From NCBI RefSeq assembly GCF_004353185.1, contig NZ_SMUS01000013.1:34345-98344 (forward strand): DNA of 64,000 bases. The letters are read 5' to 3'. A program made the position numbers and the translations under genes. This document shows positions 1 through 8,401 of the stretch, in pieces (the stretch's first letter is position 1; each line of letters starts with the position of its first letter). The stretch comes from Clostridium cuniculi. GTDB lineage: Bacteria > Bacillota > Clostridia > Clostridiales > Clostridiaceae. Below the pieces are notes generated by a model. It ran no database searches, was not told the origin of the DNA, and was given only the letters and a program-made list of their open reading frames with translations.

Positions 1-875
1 GGGAATATTTCAGGCGTAGGATTAGCCATAGCAAATATAATAGCATCATCATTCATAGATGATACCATTTCCTTCGATACTATATTAGGAGCCGAAACAC
101 CTATAAACACGTCGGCATTTTTAATAACATCTTTTAATATTCCAGATTCGTTATTAGGATTAGTAATTTGAGATAGTTCTTCAAAGTATTTATTTGAATA
201 AGTAGTATCTCTATTTAGAGCACCCTCTCTATCACAGATAACTATATTTTTAGCACCATAAGATAATAAAAGTTTAGTTATTGCAGTTCCGGCTGAACCA
301 GCACCATTAACAACAATTTTTAAGTCCTCAATATTTTTATTAACTATTTTTAAAGCATTTATTAATCCTGATAGAACTATAATAGCTGTTCCATGCTGAT
401 CATCATGGAAAACTGGTATATTTAATTTTTCCTTTAGTTTTTTCTCTATTTCAAAACATCTAGGAGCAGATATATCTTCTAAGTTTATTCCACCTAAAGT
501 AGGTGCAATTCTAACCACAGTATCAACAATTTCATCTACTTCTTTAGTATCTAGAACTATTGGAAAAGCATCTACATTAGCAAATTCTTTAAATAATATA
601 GACTTACCTTCCATTACTGGCAAAGAAGCTAGAGGACCAATATCTCCAAGTCCTAAAACAGCAGTACCATCAGAAATAACAGCAACTGTATTCCACTTTC
701 TGGTGTATAAGTAAGCAGTAGATGGATCTTTATGTATCTCTCTACATGGTTCAGCAACACCAGGGGTATAGGCAAGGGATAAATCTTTTTCATTAGTAAT
801 TTTAACTCTTGAAGTTATTTCTAATTTACCTTTTAATTCTTTATGAAATTTTAGCGACTCTTCATATATATTCAT
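1..875 (-). CDS. NAD(P)-dependent malic enzyme (C-terminus outside window)
   Basis: Oxidative decarboxylation of malate to pyruvate in the cytoplasm. Reading the minus strand from the ATG at 875-873, preceded by the ribosome site TGGAGGAG, gives about 291 residues beginning MNIYEESLKFHKELKGK. Family marks are visible: the YTPGVAEPC segment near residue 37, the LGLGDIG and VMEGKSILFK stretches, FHDDQHGT, and the nucleotide-binding VVNGAGSAGTA. The frame runs off the left edge within the segment reading ANPTPEIFP, so the last 90 or so residues expected for a short (about 390 residue) bacterial malic enzyme are missing. Divergent from purA. Family certain, cofactor preference not determined. Confidence 0.93.
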   Translation of the reverse strand, partial: MNIYEESLKFHKELKGKLEITSRVKITNEKDLSLAYTPGVAEPCREIHKDPSTAYLYTRKWNTVAVISDGTAVLGLGDIGPLASLPVMEGKSILFKEFANVDAFPIVLDTKEVDEIVDTVVRIAPTLGGINLEDISAPRCFEIEKKLKEKLNIPVFHDDQHGTAIIVLSGLINALKIVNKNIEDLKIVVNGAGSAGTAITKLLLSYGAKNIVICDREGALNRDTTYSNKYFEELSQITNPNNESGILKDVIKNADVFIGVSAPNIVSKEMVSSMNDDAIIFAMANPTPEIF

Positions 876-1049
876 AATACGACTCCTCCAGAAAATATAT
901 TTATAATACTATTATACGAATTATATTTATAGAAGGCAAAAAAATATTCGTAGAAATATTGAAATTTTACAATGACTCTGATACCATGTTAAATGGGATT
1001 GCAATCTAATACAATCCATTAGTATGTCTTAAGAGGAGGCAATGTGTAG

Positions 1050-2336
1050 ATGTCAGCATTTATTGTTTTAGGAGCTCAATGGGGAGATGAAGGTAAAGGG
1101 AAAATGACAGACTACCTAGCTGAAGAAGCAAATGTAGTTGTCAGATATCAAGGTGGTAATAATGCAGGTCATACTGTAGAAGTTGGAGATAAACAATATA
1201 AACTTCACTTAATACCATCAGGGATATTACATGATGAAAAACTTAATGTAATAGGAAATGGTGTAGTAGTAGATCCTATGGCTTTCTTTTCTGAAATTGA
1301 TTACTTACAAGAAGAAGGAGTTAAAGTTACTCCAGAAAAATTAATAGTTAGTGATAGAGCACATGTTATTATGCCATATCATAAGGTTCTAGATAGATTA
1401 AAAGAAAAAGCTAGAGGTAAAAATGATATCGGAACTACAGGTAAAGGTATCGGACCTTGCTATACTGATAAGTTTGAGAGATGTGGTATAAGAGTTTGTG
1501 ATCTTATAGATAAAGAAGTATTTAAAGAAAAACTTATGGAAAATATCGAAATGAAGAACAAGTATATTGTTAATGTTCTTGGTGGAGAAGCATTAAGTTT
1601 TGATGAAATATATGAAGAGTATTCTAAATATGGTGAGAAATTAAAGCCATTCGTAAAGGATACATCAGTAAGAGTTTATAATGAAATCAAAGAAGATAAA
1701 ACAGTTTTATTTGAGGGTGCCCAAGGAATGTTATTAGATATAGACTATGGTACATATCCATATGTAACATCATCAAATACAACTGCGGGTGGAGTAGCTA
1801 ATGGTGTTGGTATAGGACCAAATATGATTACTAATGCTGTAGGTATAGCTAAGGCTTATACTACAAGAGTTGGTAAAGGACCTTTCCCAACAGAGTTAGA
1901 AAATGAAACTGGAGAATGGATAAGAGAAAAAGGTCATGAGTATGGAGTAACTACAGGTAGATCAAGAAGATGTGGTTGGCTTGATATAGTTATATTAAAA
2001 ACTTCAGTTAGAGTTAGTGGATTAACTTCACTAGCTGTAACTAAAATAGATACATTAGCTGGTTTAGAAAAAGTTATGATGTGTGTTGGATATAAGTTTA
2101 ATGACGAAGTTATAGATTACTTCCCAGCTAGCTTAGAAGACTTAGCTAAATGTGAACCTATATATGAAGAATTTGATGGATGGGATGAAAGTGTGGCAGA
2201 AGCTAGAAGCTACGAAGAATTACACCCTAATGCAAGAAAATACTTAGAAAGAATTGAAGAATTAACTCAAACTAGAATTTCAATTGTTTCAGTAGGTCCA
2301 AGAAGAGATCAAACTATGAGAGTTAAGCCTCTATAA
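1050..2336 (+). CDS. purA: adenylosuccinate synthetase
   Basis: Catalyses GTP-dependent condensation of IMP with aspartate, the first committed step from IMP to AMP. Full length at 428 residues. The N-terminal P-loop-like [11 protein letters not shown] (catalytic Asp13) and NNAGHT (catalytic His41), the GTTGKGIGP loop, and the C-terminal [11 protein letters not shown]-specificity motif are all present. The ATG at 1050 follows AGGAGG at 1034-1039. It stands alone, divergent from the malic enzyme, and is closed by a strong terminator. Confidence 0.98.
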   Translation: MSAFIVLGAQWGDEGKGKMTDYLAEEANVVVRYQGGNNAGHTVEVGDKQYKLHLIPSGILHDEKLNVIGNGVVVDPMAFFSEIDYLQEEGVKVTPEKLIVSDRAHVIMPYHKVLDRLKEKARGKNDIGTTGKGIGPCYTDKFERCGIRVCDLIDKEVFKEKLMENIEMKNKYIVNVLGGEALSFDEIYEEYSKYGEKLKPFVKDTSVRVYNEIKEDKTVLFEGAQGMLLDIDYGTYPYVTSSNTTAGGVANGVGIGPNMITNAVGIAKAYTTRVGKGPFPTELENETGEWIREKGHEYGVTTGRSRRCGWLDIVILKTSVRVSGLTSLAVTKIDTLAGLEKVMMCVGYKFNDEVIDYFPASLEDLAKCEPIYEEFDGWDESVAEARSYEELHPNARKYLERIEELTQTRISIVSVGPRRDQTMRVKPL

Positions 2337-2350
2337 TATAAAGTTTATTT

Positions 2351-2380
2351 AGCCGTATAAAATATTTTATACGGCTTTTT
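2351..2380 (+). terminator. Rho-independent terminator of purA
   Basis: Stem AGCCGTATAAAAT / ATTTTATACGGCT followed by a T run, 14 bases after the purA stop codon. Confidence 0.9.
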
Positions 2381-2447
2381 ATATTTGTATAATATTAATT
2401 TATAATGTGCAGAATATTAATAAGTAAAATTATAAGAGGTGCATATT

Positions 2448-2648
2448 ATGGTTGATAAGTATACAAGTTTATGTGATGCAATTGCCGAAAATCCTATAGC
2501 TGCTGATATATTAATGAGTTATGGAATAGCAACATATGATATTACAGAAAATCAATTTTCATCTTTAGAAGAAATATCGATAAGGTATGGAATAGATATT
2601 AATTCTATTGTAAATCAAATTAATAGCGGATTAGCGAACTTATATTAA
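2448..2648 (+). CDS. DUF1858-like small protein lacking the cysteines
   Basis: 66-residue protein resembling the DUF1858 fold of the next gene (pattern ADILMSYGI, then a short helix and ISIRYGID), but without the CxxC pair usual in that family. The in-frame GTG at 2439 lies on the ribosome site AGAGGTG, so the ATG at 2448 is the better start. It precedes the canonical DUF1858 gene by 80 bases. Function unknown; the missing cysteines argue against metal or redox binding. Confidence 0.7.
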   Translation: MVDKYTSLCDAIAENPIAADILMSYGIATYDITENQFSSLEEISIRYGIDINSIVNQINSGLANLY

Positions 2649-2728
2649 GATTATTTAATTGAACTTTACATATTTTTCATATAAAATAGTTTTATTAAAT
2701 AATTTTAAGAAAGGTTGGGTGATTAAGC

Positions 2729-2911
2729 ATGATTACAAAAGATATGACAATTGGAGAAATAATAAAAATAAATGCTAATAAGGCTGATATCTTAATGAGT
2801 TTTGGAATGGGATGTGTTGGATGCCCATCTGCACAAGCAGAAACAGTTGAAGAAGCTGCATACGTTCACGGAATAAATTTAGAAGAATTATTAGAAGCTT
2901 TAAATAGATAA
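2729..2911 (+). CDS. DUF1858 domain protein
   Basis: 60 residues, the whole of a DUF1858 domain: TKDMTIGEI, then ADILMSFGMGCVGCPSAQ with the CVGC pair, then a helix ending LEELLEALNR. Proteins of this family are small, often next to hybrid-cluster or redox genes; biochemical role not established. The ribosome site AAAGGTTGGGTGA precedes the ATG. Followed by its own terminator. Confidence 0.9.
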   Translation: MITKDMTIGEIIKINANKADILMSFGMGCVGCPSAQAETVEEAAYVHGINLEELLEALNR

Positions 2912-2917
2912 AAATAT

Positions 2918-2945
2918 TAGAACCCATTTTTATGGGTTCTTTTTG
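2918..2945 (+). terminator. terminator after DUF1858 gene
   Basis: Stem AGAACCCAT / ATGGGTTCT with a T run, seven bases past the stop. Confidence 0.88.
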
Positions 2946-2973
2946 ATAGCTTAAAGAAGAAGGGGTGCCGATA

Positions 2974-3735
2974 GTGGGAATAGTTACAGAAAGAGAATAT
3001 GAAGTACATTATTATGAAACTAATTATAGATTAGAATGTAAAATGTCATCTATAATTAATTATTTTTGTGATATAGGAGGCAAGCAATCAGAGGAATTAG
3101 GTGTTGGAATTGATTATTTAACAGAGAGAAGATTGGCTTATGTTTTTTATAGATATGATATAAAGGTAAACAGATATCCTAAATATGGAGAAAAAATAAG
3201 AGTAGTGACAATGGCTAAGAGCTTTAAAAAGTTTTATGCTTCAAGAGCTTATGAAATATATGATGAAAATAATGAGAAAATAGTAGAAGGAGAGGGAATT
3301 TTCCTATTAATAAATATAGATAGGAGAAGAGCTGTAAGAATTCCAGAAGATCAATATATAGCATATGGAGTAGATATTGAAAATTGTCCAGATATTAAGT
3401 TAACTAAATTAGAAAAGTTGACTAAAGAAATGGATAAGAATAATTTTAAAGTTAGATATGGTGATATAGATTCTAATATGCACGTAAATAATGTTAAATA
3501 TGTTGAGTGGGCAGTAGAGTCACTTCCATTGGATATTGTTTTAAATTATGAACTTAAGGAGTTAAGTGTAGTATTTGAAAAAGAATGTAGATATGGAGCT
3601 GAAATAAGTGCTTCATATGAAATAAAAGAAAATGAAGATGAAGAGGGATTGGTAATACTTCATAAGATTGCTGATACTGAAGGAAAAGAATTAACTGTAC
3701 TAATTAGCAAATGGAAAAAGTTAATGTCAAATTAG
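2974..3735 (+). CDS. acyl-[acyl carrier protein] thioesterase
   Basis: Hydrolyses acyl-ACP to release free fatty acid. About 253 residues forming two hotdog folds as in PF01643: the first around YEVHYYETNYRLECKMS, the second beginning KVRYGDIDSNMHVNNVKYVEW near residue 165, whose DxNxHVNN segment carries the plant/bacterial acyl-ACP thioesterase catalytic Asp/Asn/His set. GTG at 2974 sits eight bases after AGGGG and is preferred to the in-frame GTG at 2965, which lies inside that ribosome site. Monocistronic. Confidence 0.88.
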   Translation: MGIVTEREYEVHYYETNYRLECKMSSIINYFCDIGGKQSEELGVGIDYLTERRLAYVFYRYDIKVNRYPKYGEKIRVVTMAKSFKKFYASRAYEIYDENNEKIVEGEGIFLLINIDRRRAVRIPEDQYIAYGVDIENCPDIKLTKLEKLTKEMDKNNFKVRYGDIDSNMHVNNVKYVEWAVESLPLDIVLNYELKELSVVFEKECRYGAEISASYEIKENEDEEGLVILHKIADTEGKELTVLISKWKKLMSN

Positions 3736-3746
3736 AATAGAAAAAG

Positions 3747-3788
3747 TAGCAAACTTTAAAAAAATATTTTTAAGGTTTGCTATTTTTT
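3747..3788. terminator. bidirectional terminator between convergent genes
   Basis: Long stem TAGCAAACTTTAAAAA / TTTTTAAGGTTTGCTA with T runs on both strands, between the thioesterase and the flavoprotein. Confidence 0.85.
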
Positions 3789-3808
3789 TATAGAAATTAA
3801 TATTTAAT

Positions 3809-5053
3809 CTATATATTTTGAGCAATTGATGTTGCTACAGTATAGCCAGAACTCCAAGCCCATTGAAGATTAAATCCACCACAATCTCCATGAACATCTA
3901 ATATTTCGCCACAAAAATAAAGGTTAGGAATTATTTTAGATTCTAATGTATCATAGTTAATATCTTTAGTATTAACTCCGCCAACAGTAACTTGTGCTTG
4001 ATTAAAATCATTAGTTCCAGTACAAGTAAACTTCCAAGATTTTAGAGTACTTATTAATTTCATTTTTTCTTTCCATGAAAGTTCATAACATGGCATTTGA
4101 AGATTAGTTATTCCACACTCTTTTAATAAGATAGGGATTATTTTCTTATGAATTACACCAACCAAAGCATTAATTATAGGTCTATGGCTAAGAAGTGCAA
4201 AATGACATTCTAAGAAATCTTCTAAATCTTCTTTTGAATAGCTAGGTAATAAATCTACTACAACTTCAGTTTTCTTTTTATTAAATATATTTTGAGATGC
4301 TAAAGCTGATATTTGAAGAATAGGAGGTCCTGATATTCCGTAGTCCGTAAATAAGATTTCTCCAAAATCCTTTTTTACAACTTCATCATTAACTAAAAGC
4401 GTTGCGTATCCATCAAATTTAACTCCGGATAAGGCTTTTAGAGAATGATAGTCTAATTTTAATTGAACTATTCCAGGAACTAATGGTGTTATTGAATGAC
4501 CTAAATTTTTTGCAATATTATAGCCACTACCATCGGAACCTGTTTTAGGTGCTGTTTTTCCTCCACAGGCTAAAACAACTTTATTAGCTGTGAATAATTT
4601 ATATTCTTCATTAGTTGTGGATAACTTAAATTTTTTTCCGCTGTGGATATCTTTTATTTTGCAGTTTGTGTATAAAGGTATATTTCTATCTTCAATAGCC
4701 ATTTTTAAAATATCCACAACAGAAGAAGCTTGAAGTGATTGTGGATAAAGTTTACCTGTAGGTAATGCCACAATTGGAAGTCCTAAAGATAGAAAGAAAT
4801 TTTTTGTATCTTCAAGTGAAAACTTATCTAAAGCAGTAAATTGAAAATTAGGATTTGAACTATGGTAATTAATAAAGGGTGGTTTTATACAATTATTTGA
4901 TATATTACATCTACCATTACCTGTAGTCAAAATCTTTTTCCCAATTCTATCAGTGCCTTCAACAATTGCAACATCTATTCCAAAATCTTTAGCAGTAATA
5001 GCAGCAATTAAGCCAGAAGCTCCACCGCCAACAATTATTAAATCATGATGCAA
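3809..5053 (-). CDS. NAD(P)/FAD-dependent oxidoreductase, HI0933/BaiN family
   Basis: Flavoprotein of unknown physiological substrate (the family includes the bile-acid enzyme BaiN). Dinucleotide fold DLIIVGGGASGL at the N-terminus, the family signature GRCNISN near residue 50, GGKTAPKTGSDGSGY in the middle, and the C-terminal CGEILDVHGDCGGFNLQWAW FAD contact. The open frame extends to an ATG at 5071, but the ribosome site AAAGGAG overlaps that ATG; a TTG at 5053-5051 is eight bases from GGAG and gives a protein beginning directly at the Rossmann strand (414 residues). TTG start chosen, ATG 5071 possible. Confidence 0.88.
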   Translation of the reverse strand: MHHDLIIVGGGASGLIAAITAKDFGIDVAIVEGTDRIGKKILTTGNGRCNISNNCIKPPFINYHSSNPNFQFTALDKFSLEDTKNFFLSLGLPIVALPTGKLYPQSLQASSVVDILKMAIEDRNIPLYTNCKIKDIHSGKKFKLSTTNEEYKLFTANKVVLACGGKTAPKTGSDGSGYNIAKNLGHSITPLVPGIVQLKLDYHSLKALSGVKFDGYATLLVNDEVVKKDFGEILFTDYGISGPPILQISALASQNIFNKKKTEVVVDLLPSYSKEDLEDFLECHFALLSHRPIINALVGVIHKKIIPILLKECGITNLQMPCYELSWKEKMKLISTLKSWKFTCTGTNDFNQAQVTVGGVNTKDINYDTLESKIIPNLYFCGEILDVHGDCGGFNLQWAWSSGYTVATSIAQNI

Positions 5054-5147
5054 ATTAAACACTCCTTTCATATAACTAAATTGTTCGTTACGTGGAAGCG
5101 AAAAAATGAAATATCTATTTTCCAGTAACCGTGAAATTTTTACCTAG

Positions 5148-5243
5148 AATTTATATAATTGATTCCGTAAAGTTTTTAAACTCGCTATTCGCTCAAACAG
5201 TAAAAACTTCTTTACGCAACTTTACTTCATCAATTATTAAATT
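5148..5243. repeat. imperfect palindrome 1 in gene-free interval
   Basis: Arms AATTTATATAATTGAT and ATCAATTATTAAATT enclose a second nested pair (GTAAAGTTTTTAAA / GTAAAAACTTCTTTAC) and a loop containing CGCTATTCGCT. No coding frame. Could be a MITE-like element or an RNA hairpin. Confidence 0.55.
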
Positions 5244-5298
5244 TATGAGTATTTCTTTTTTTAATTGCAGACCTAAGCTTTAAAGCTAGTGATAGAGA

Positions 5299-5491
5299 AA
5301 AATTAATGATATAACCGGAAGAAAGTATTATATAATAAGCTTCAGAATTTAATTATTATTGTAATAAAATTAGCGTTAAGAAGCTGAGGTAAGCGATAGC
5401 GAACTTCGAAGCTTTAGCTAATTTTATGGAAATAATAATATAAATTCTTAGCGAAATTATATGACTTAATGGAGGTTATATCATTAATTTT
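5299..5491. repeat. large imperfect palindrome 2, MITE-like
   Basis: A perfect 18-base terminal inverted repeat, AAAATTAATGATATAACC at 5299-5316 and its complement at 5474-5491, encloses further imperfect pairing (CAGAATTTAATTATTATT with AATAATAATATAAATTCT, and AAAATTAGC with GCTAATTTT) around a centre containing AGCGATAGCGA. Together with palindrome 1 it fills most of the roughly 590-base gap between the flavoprotein and the next gene. Confidence 0.6.
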
Positions 5492-5642
5492 CGGCATCAC
5501 GGCATTAACGCTTTAGTTCACAATATTATTCAATTAAGTATATCTTAATATTTAGCATTATGTTCTGCAATAAAAATTATATAATTTGGGTCTAGTAATA
5601 TAAGTAATAAAATTAAGGAATACTAATAAAGAGGTGAATATA

Positions 5643-6224
5643 ATGAAAGTTAAAATAATTAATTCTAATTCTGATGATTATCAAAAGGAATTAAAATTAA
5701 GAAGAATGAATTATGACCAAGTAGTAGTTAATTATCCTAATGAAAAGGGAATAAAGGTTTTTGATAAGGCAGAAGTTCAGTTTATAACAGAAAGTGAAAT
5801 TGATGAATTCTTAATTAAATATAGTGACTTTTTAAAAATCAAATTAAATAGAGGAATATCAGTTGCATTATATAAAGGGATTTTGGATACAATAGAAAAT
5901 GAGTTAAAAAGTGATTTTAAAAGTTTAAATTTATTAAGAGATAAATATGTTGTAAATAAAAGAGGCATATGGGAAAAAGAAATTTTATGTGTAATTAATG
6001 ATATTATGCCTATAAAGATAATGGCTAATGGACAAAACTTTAAAAAAAGTGGATTTAATATAAATATTGATGAGATCTCAACAGAGGAATTTTTGGAGAT
6101 TTGTGCATTTGAAATTAAAAAAATAAATAAAGAAATTAAAGAAAAAGAAGATTTATTAGGGAGATATGGGGAAGCAATAGAAAAAATTAAAAACCCATCA
6201 AACCCAGTAAAAATGCTAGTTTAG
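5643..6224 (+). CDS. hypothetical protein, 193 residues
   Basis: No recognised family. Lysine- and glutamate-rich, mixed alpha/beta, with no signal peptide or membrane segment. The last 45 residues (EFLEICAFEIKKINKEIKEKE) look like a helical, possibly coiled-coil, tail. An in-frame GTG at 5634 is part of the ribosome site GAGGTG, so the ATG at 5643 is chosen. It lies just upstream of the tRNA promoter and reads in the same direction. Confidence 0.7.
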   Translation: MKVKIINSNSDDYQKELKLRRMNYDQVVVNYPNEKGIKVFDKAEVQFITESEIDEFLIKYSDFLKIKLNRGISVALYKGILDTIENELKSDFKSLNLLRDKYVVNKRGIWEKEILCVINDIMPIKIMANGQNFKKSGFNINIDEISTEEFLEICAFEIKKINKEIKEKEDLLGRYGEAIEKIKNPSNPVKMLV

Positions 6225-6277
6225 ATATAGTTAATAAAACATAATAAAAAATATATAAAAAAAATTTAAAAAAAGTG

Positions 6278-6306
6278 TTGACACTATATATTTTTTTAGG
6301 TATTAT
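6278..6306 (+). promoter_or_regulatory. sigma-A promoter of the tRNA cluster
   Basis: TTGACA at 6278-6283, a 17-base spacer, TATTAT at 6301-6306, placed 45 bases before the first tRNA. Confidence 0.85.
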
Positions 6307-6350
6307 AGGTAATGTGCTCGGGAGAGCGCAGCAGAAAAGAAAAAAACCTA

Positions 6351-6425
6351 GGCCCCTTGGTCAAGCGGTCAAGACACCACCCTTTCACGGTGGTAACAGG
6401 GGTTCGATTCCCCTAGGGGTCACCA
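6351..6425 (+). tRNA. tRNA-Glu (TTC), copy 1
   Basis: 75 nt with encoded CCA. Acceptor GGCCCCT / AGGGGTC, anticodon loop CTTTCAC, T loop GTTCGATTC. Identical to copies 2 and 3. Confidence 0.97.
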
Positions 6426-6434
6426 TTAATATTT

Positions 6435-6510
6435 GGAAGCATAGCTCAGCTGGGAGAGCATCTGCCTTACAAGCAGAGGGTCACAGGTTCGATCCCTGTT
6501 GTTTCCACCA
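6435..6510 (+). tRNA. tRNA-Val (TAC), copy 1
   Basis: 76 nt with CCA. Acceptor GGAAGCA / TGTTTCC, anticodon loop CTTACAA. Confidence 0.97.
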
Positions 6511-6515
6511 AACGC

Positions 6516-6592
6516 GGCTCAGTAGCTCAGTTGGTTAGAGTGCCGGCCTGTCACGCCGGAGGTCGAGGGTTCGAGCCCCTTCTGAGTCGCCA
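6516..6592 (+). tRNA. tRNA-Asp (GTC), copy 1
   Basis: 77 nt with CCA. Acceptor GGCTCAG / CTGAGTC, anticodon loop CTGTCAC. Confidence 0.97.
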
Positions 6593-6627
6593 CTTTTAAA
6601 ATTATATAATTAAAATATAATGGATAC

Positions 6628-6702
6628 GCTTCATTGGCTCAATGGCAGAGCAGCTGACTTGTAATCAGCAGGTTGTTGGTTCGACTCCGACATGAAGCTC
6701 CA
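6628..6702 (+). tRNA. tRNA-Thr (TGT), copy 1
   Basis: 75 nt with CCA. Acceptor GCTTCAT / ATGAAGC, anticodon loop CTTGTAA. Its D loop is one base shorter and its T stem weaker (one T-G pair) than in the second Thr gene at 7257. Confidence 0.95.
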
Positions 6703-6705
6703 CTA

Positions 6706-6780
6706 GGCCCCTTGGTCAAGCGGTCAAGACACCACCCTTTCACGGTGGTAACAGGGGTTCGATTCCCCTAGGGGTCACCA
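6706..6780 (+). tRNA. tRNA-Glu (TTC), copy 2
   Basis: Identical to copy 1, three bases after tRNA-Thr. Confidence 0.97.
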
Positions 6781-6788
6781 TTAAATTT

Positions 6789-6864
6789 GGAAGCATAGCT
6801 CAGCTGGGAGAGCATCTGCCTTACAAGCAGAGGGTCACAGGTTCGATCCCTGTTGTTTCCACCA
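6789..6864 (+). tRNA. tRNA-Val (TAC), copy 2
   Basis: Identical to copy 1. Confidence 0.97.
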
Positions 6865-6870
6865 TTATAC

Positions 6871-6947
6871 GGCTCAGTAGCTCAGTTGGTTAGAGTGCCG
6901 GCCTGTCACGCCGGAGGTCGAGGGTTCGAGCCCCTTCTGAGTCGCCA
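6871..6947 (+). tRNA. tRNA-Asp (GTC), copy 2
   Basis: Identical to copy 1. Confidence 0.97.
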
Positions 6948-7005
6948 ATTTTTTAAAGTGTGATGTATAACAAAAGAATAATACAGTATGATGAACAAAA
7001 GCCTA

Positions 7006-7080
7006 GGCCCCTTGGTCAAGCGGTCAAGACACCACCCTTTCACGGTGGTAACAGGGGTTCGATTCCCCTAGGGGTCACCA
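7006..7080 (+). tRNA. tRNA-Glu (TTC), copy 3
   Basis: Identical to copy 1; separated from the previous tRNA-Asp by 58 bases of unique sequence. Confidence 0.97.
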
Positions 7081-7088
7081 TTAAATTT

Positions 7089-7164
7089 GGAAGCATAGCT
7101 CAGCTGGGAGAGCATCTGCCTTACAAGCAGAGGGTCACAGGTTCGATCCCTGTTGTTTCCACCA
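7089..7164 (+). tRNA. tRNA-Val (TAC), copy 3
   Basis: Identical to copies 1 and 2. Confidence 0.97.
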
Positions 7165-7170
7165 TCATAC

Positions 7171-7247
7171 GGCTCAGTAGCTCAGTTGGTTAGAGTGCCG
7201 GCCTGTCACGCCGGAGGTCGAGGGTTCGAGCCCCTTCTGAGTCGCCA
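7171..7247 (+). tRNA. tRNA-Asp (GTC), copy 3
   Basis: Identical to copies 1 and 2. Confidence 0.97.
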
Positions 7248-7256
7248 CTTTACTTT

Positions 7257-7332
7257 GCTTTCTTGGCTCAATTGGCAGAGCAGCTGACTTGTAATCAGCA
7301 GGTTGTGGGTTCGAGTCCCACAGAAAGCTCCA
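7257..7332 (+). tRNA. tRNA-Thr (TGT), copy 2
   Basis: 76 nt with CCA. Acceptor GCTTTCT / AGAAAGC, fully paired but different from copy 1, with the same anticodon arm. Confidence 0.97.
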
Positions 7333-7360
7333 AAAACTCCACAAAAGTGGAGTTTTTTTG
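7333..7360 (+). terminator. terminator of the tRNA cluster
   Basis: Stem AAAACTCCAC / GTGGAGTTTT with T run, immediately after the last tRNA. Confidence 0.9.
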
Positions 7361-7384
7361 TTTTATAAAAATATGTAATATAAA

Positions 7385-7410
7385 AAAGTCGGTGTAAACC
7401 GACTTTTTTT
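7385..7410. terminator. terminator facing the replication-loader genes
   Basis: Stem AAAGTCGGT / ACCGACTTT with T run on + and A run before it, so usable from both sides; lies just past the minus-strand loader gene. Confidence 0.8.
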
Positions 7411-7420
7411 ATAAAATTAT

Positions 7421-8401
7421 TTATCTTTGTCTTTTTAGGTTAAGTTGTATTCTAATATCTTCAGCGAAAAATTTAAATAATTTAAAATCACCAATTATTC
7501 TTGAAGAGATTCTTTCACTATATCTTTTTGAGATAAGTGGTAATGTAAGATTAGTAGAGATAAGCATTTTTTTATTTTTTAATATCTTTTTATTTATTAA
7601 TGTAAATAATTCAGATGATGAAAAGTCTGTTATTTGCTCTGAACCTAAATCATCTATTATTAATAAATCACAGTTAATAAGTAAATTTTCTAAATCAGTA
7701 TCATTATTAAATTTTATATCTCTTAGTGCTCTTAAAAGATCATCTGCGGTTTTATAAACAACTAAAAAGCCTCTATCTAATAGTTCTTTTGCAATACACC
7801 AAGATAAAAATGTTTTCCCAGTTCCTGAGTTACCATAAAATAAAAGATTAGTATTACTGTTTTTAAATGTAGGAAGGTATTCTCCAGTTATATATTCTAA
7901 GATATCTTCAATATTTTTCCTTGGAGTATATCTTTCATCATTTAATTTATGATTTGGATATAGGTTTATATTGAAGTTTTTAAAATTATTATTTTTAACA
8001 GCTTCCTCTAATTCAGAATCTTTATAATAAAGTTTAATTAACTTTGATTTAAAACAAGAACATTTTTCAATTCCTATAAATCCTGTATCTTTACATTTTG
8101 GACAATTATAATGTAAATTTAAGTATTCAGGACTATATCCATGAGATACTAACATTTCATATTTCTTTGCTCTTAGATCAGTAATTTCATCTTTAATATT
8201 ATCTAACTCTTTAGGGTCAGTAATTCCTTTTAAAGCTGCCATAGATAAGTTTAAACAAAGTTTTTGTATTGTAGTATCTATCTCTAAGATTTCTGGGTAT
8301 TTACTTTTTATTTCTTCACGTCTTTGAGTCAGTTTACGGCTTTCTTCTGTACGAGTTTTTTCGTACATATCCATAAGCTCTGCTTGATATCCTTTAATCA
8401 T
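7421..8401 (-). CDS. DnaC/DnaI-like replicative helicase loader ATPase
   Basis: AAA+ protein of 326 residues. Walker A YGNSGTGKTF near residue 190, Walker B LLIIDDLGSEQ near 248, sensor region ISTNLTL and arginine finger SERISSRI. A cysteine cluster CPKCKDTGFIG...CSC (residues about 119-134) matches the zinc-binding N-terminal part of DnaI-type loaders. The start overlaps the stop of the DnaD-like gene by eight bases, so the two are translationally coupled. Role inferred: loading the replicative helicase during initiation or restart. Confidence 0.88.
   Translation of the reverse strand: MIKGYQAELMDMYEKTRTEESRKLTQRREEIKSKYPEILEIDTTIQKLCLNLSMAALKGITDPKELDNIKDEITDLRAKKYEMLVSHGYSPEYLNLHYNCPKCKDTGFIGIEKCSCFKSKLIKLYYKDSELEEAVKNNNFKNFNINLYPNHKLNDERYTPRKNIEDILEYITGEYLPTFKNSNTNLLFYGNSGTGKTFLSWCIAKELLDRGFLVVYKTADDLLRALRDIKFNNDTDLENLLINCDLLIIDDLGSEQITDFSSSELFTLINKKILKNKKMLISTNLTLPLISKRYSERISSRIIGDFKLFKFFAEDIRIQLNLKRQR

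Noticed and set aside
6275..6538. 87-codon plus-strand frame over tRNA genes
   Set aside because: Runs through tRNA-Glu, -Val and into -Asp; no ribosome site; product of GC-rich tRNA sequence.
6960..7193. 77-codon frame over the third tRNA block
   Set aside because: Same cause: it reads through three tRNA genes.
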